Positions 63,170 through 64,000 of a DNA stretch of 64,000 nucleotides are shown here, piece by piece (position 1 is the first letter of the stretch; every line of letters begins with the position of its first letter). The translations under genes and the position numbers were made by a program. This stretch comes from a bacterium. GTDB lineage: Bacteria > Planctomycetota > Planctomycetia > Isosphaerales > Isosphaeraceae. Where the stretch lies: the NCBI GenBank assembly GCA_016125085.1, contig WGMM01000031.1:1-64000 (forward strand), written 5' to 3'. Under the pieces are notes generated by a model. That model had not been told where the DNA came from. It saw only the letters and a program-made list of their open reading frames with translations, and ran no database searches.

Positions 63170-63859
63170 ATGCGATCACCGAGCGATCCCGAAGACATTC
63201 GGAACCTTCCCCTATCGCACCGATTCCGAACTCGTGCTCCAAAAACCGGATCGAACGCGATTCTGATCGCGTTCGGCTCGATCGTGGCGTTCCTCCAAAT
63301 TGCAGGCTGTTCGCCTTACGAACCGACGGAGGCCGAAAAGTGGCTGAAAGCCGTCGAAGCGAAACCGCCGGACACCGGCCCGGGCTGGCAGGACGCCTAT
63401 GTCCGTTTCCGGGACAACGCCGGCGACCTGGAGGCCGCCGCGACAATTCGAGCTTATGTCGAGCGGAATCCTCAGTCCGACTCAGGTCTCATGGCTCTCG
63501 GGCTCGTGGAGCGGGATCTGGGAAGGTTCGAGGAAGCGGACGCCTGTTACCGGCGTGTGATCGAAATCAATCCGACGCGTGCCGGAGCTTTCTGGAATCT
63601 GGGCCGCATCGCTCAGGGTAAGGGTGATCTCGACTCGGCCGCCCAATTTTTCGAAAGTGCCCGCAAATGCGATTCTCTGGCCTGGCAGCCGATCTATGCC
63701 CTCAGCCAGCTGCGCCGCCAGCAGGGCAAAGCAGACGAAGCCAGAGCCCTCTGGGACGAAGCCAAGGCGCGGGGAGCCGGGAAATCGAGCGAAAGAGGCG
63801 GCATGGGGGGGTACGAAACCGATATCGGAATCGTCTACCTCAACATGGAATGGGATTGA
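63170..63859 (+). CDS. TPR lipoprotein
   Basis: This 229-residue protein has a long N-terminal region then a hydrophobic segment ending in a lipobox-like LQIAGC (near residues 42-47). TPR units follow (SGLMALGLVERDLGRFEEADA, AFWNLGRIAQGKGDLDSAAQFF, PIYALSQLRRQQGKADEARAL). The C-terminus is glycine-rich (GGMGGYETD). The ATG at 63170 has only a weak upstream purine match, and an internal start nearer the hydrophobic segment is possible because the 28-residue n-region is long. The last 141 bp of the window hold no gene. Confidence 0.82.
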   Translation: MRSPSDPEDIRNLPLSHRFRTRAPKTGSNAILIAFGSIVAFLQIAGCSPYEPTEAEKWLKAVEAKPPDTGPGWQDAYVRFRDNAGDLEAAATIRAYVERNPQSDSGLMALGLVERDLGRFEEADACYRRVIEINPTRAGAFWNLGRIAQGKGDLDSAAQFFESARKCDSLAWQPIYALSQLRRQQGKADEARALWDEAKARGAGKSSERGGMGGYETDIGIVYLNMEWD

Positions 63860-64000
63860 ACCGTCGATTGGCGATGCGAAGTAGCATCAACGACTTGCTT
63901 GTTCCGCATTCCTGAATGTTGCGCCGTTCGGCCTCCCGGAAGTGCTAAGACCGGCGATTTTCGAACGCAAGGATGTCAGCGTCCCGAACGGTAGAACGTC

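Overview
The window reads as a chromosomal segment of a planctomycete. The evidence is a DUF1559 prepilin-like protein paired with a small lipoprotein, a repetitive YTV-type wall protein, two Hanks-type kinases with a membrane helix and extra C-terminal domains, HEAT and TPR proteins, and high-GC codon use. The genus cannot be decided from the sequence. There are no rRNA genes, CRISPR arrays or recognisable insertion sequences; one tRNA gene (His) is present.

Layout. 1-2468 (minus): a receptor-like kinase with a DUF4384-like domain, followed by a secreted TPR protein that runs off the left edge. 3205-26477 (all minus): the most notable region. It holds a three-gene polyunsaturated-fatty-acid (Pfa) type synthase (pfaD, pfaA and a fused pfaB/pfaC), two genes of unknown function, and a complete oleABCD set for head-to-head condensation of fatty acyl chains into long-chain olefins. 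The simplest reading is one biosynthetic locus in which the Pfa synthase makes polyene acyl chains and OleA-D join two of them into a very long polyene hydrocarbon. 26958-31063: tRNA-His, a short-chain dehydrogenase, a GNAT acetyltransferase, a Rieske protein, a BshB1-like deacetylase and purN. 31063-36061 (minus): ileS, a purine nucleoside phosphorylase, a TPR protein and an extremely aspartate-rich protein. 36674-41025: acetolactate synthase with a clear promoter and terminator, a Tat-exported beta-propeller protein, a RibD/DHFR-like reductase and an AhpD-like protein.

41130-52731 (minus): an NtrC-like AAA+ regulator lacking key functional residues, a Xer-type recombinase, dnaE, an orphan Phd/YefM-like protein, a second Ser/Thr kinase and a glycogen/alpha-glucan phosphorylase. 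53176-59305 (plus): infC, two HEAT-repeat envelope proteins, an APC-family permease and the YTV repeat protein. 59509-63859: a Tat-exported DUF362 protein, a lipoprotein and DUF1559 pair, and a TPR lipoprotein.

Most of the window is housekeeping or typical planctomycete envelope content. The candidate for an undescribed system is the combined pfa-ole locus. Its unusual details are only two acyl carrier domains in PfaA, a fused KS-CLF-AT-DH-DH protein whose AT motif has proline in place of the nucleophilic serine, and two uncharacterised genes lying between the two modules.
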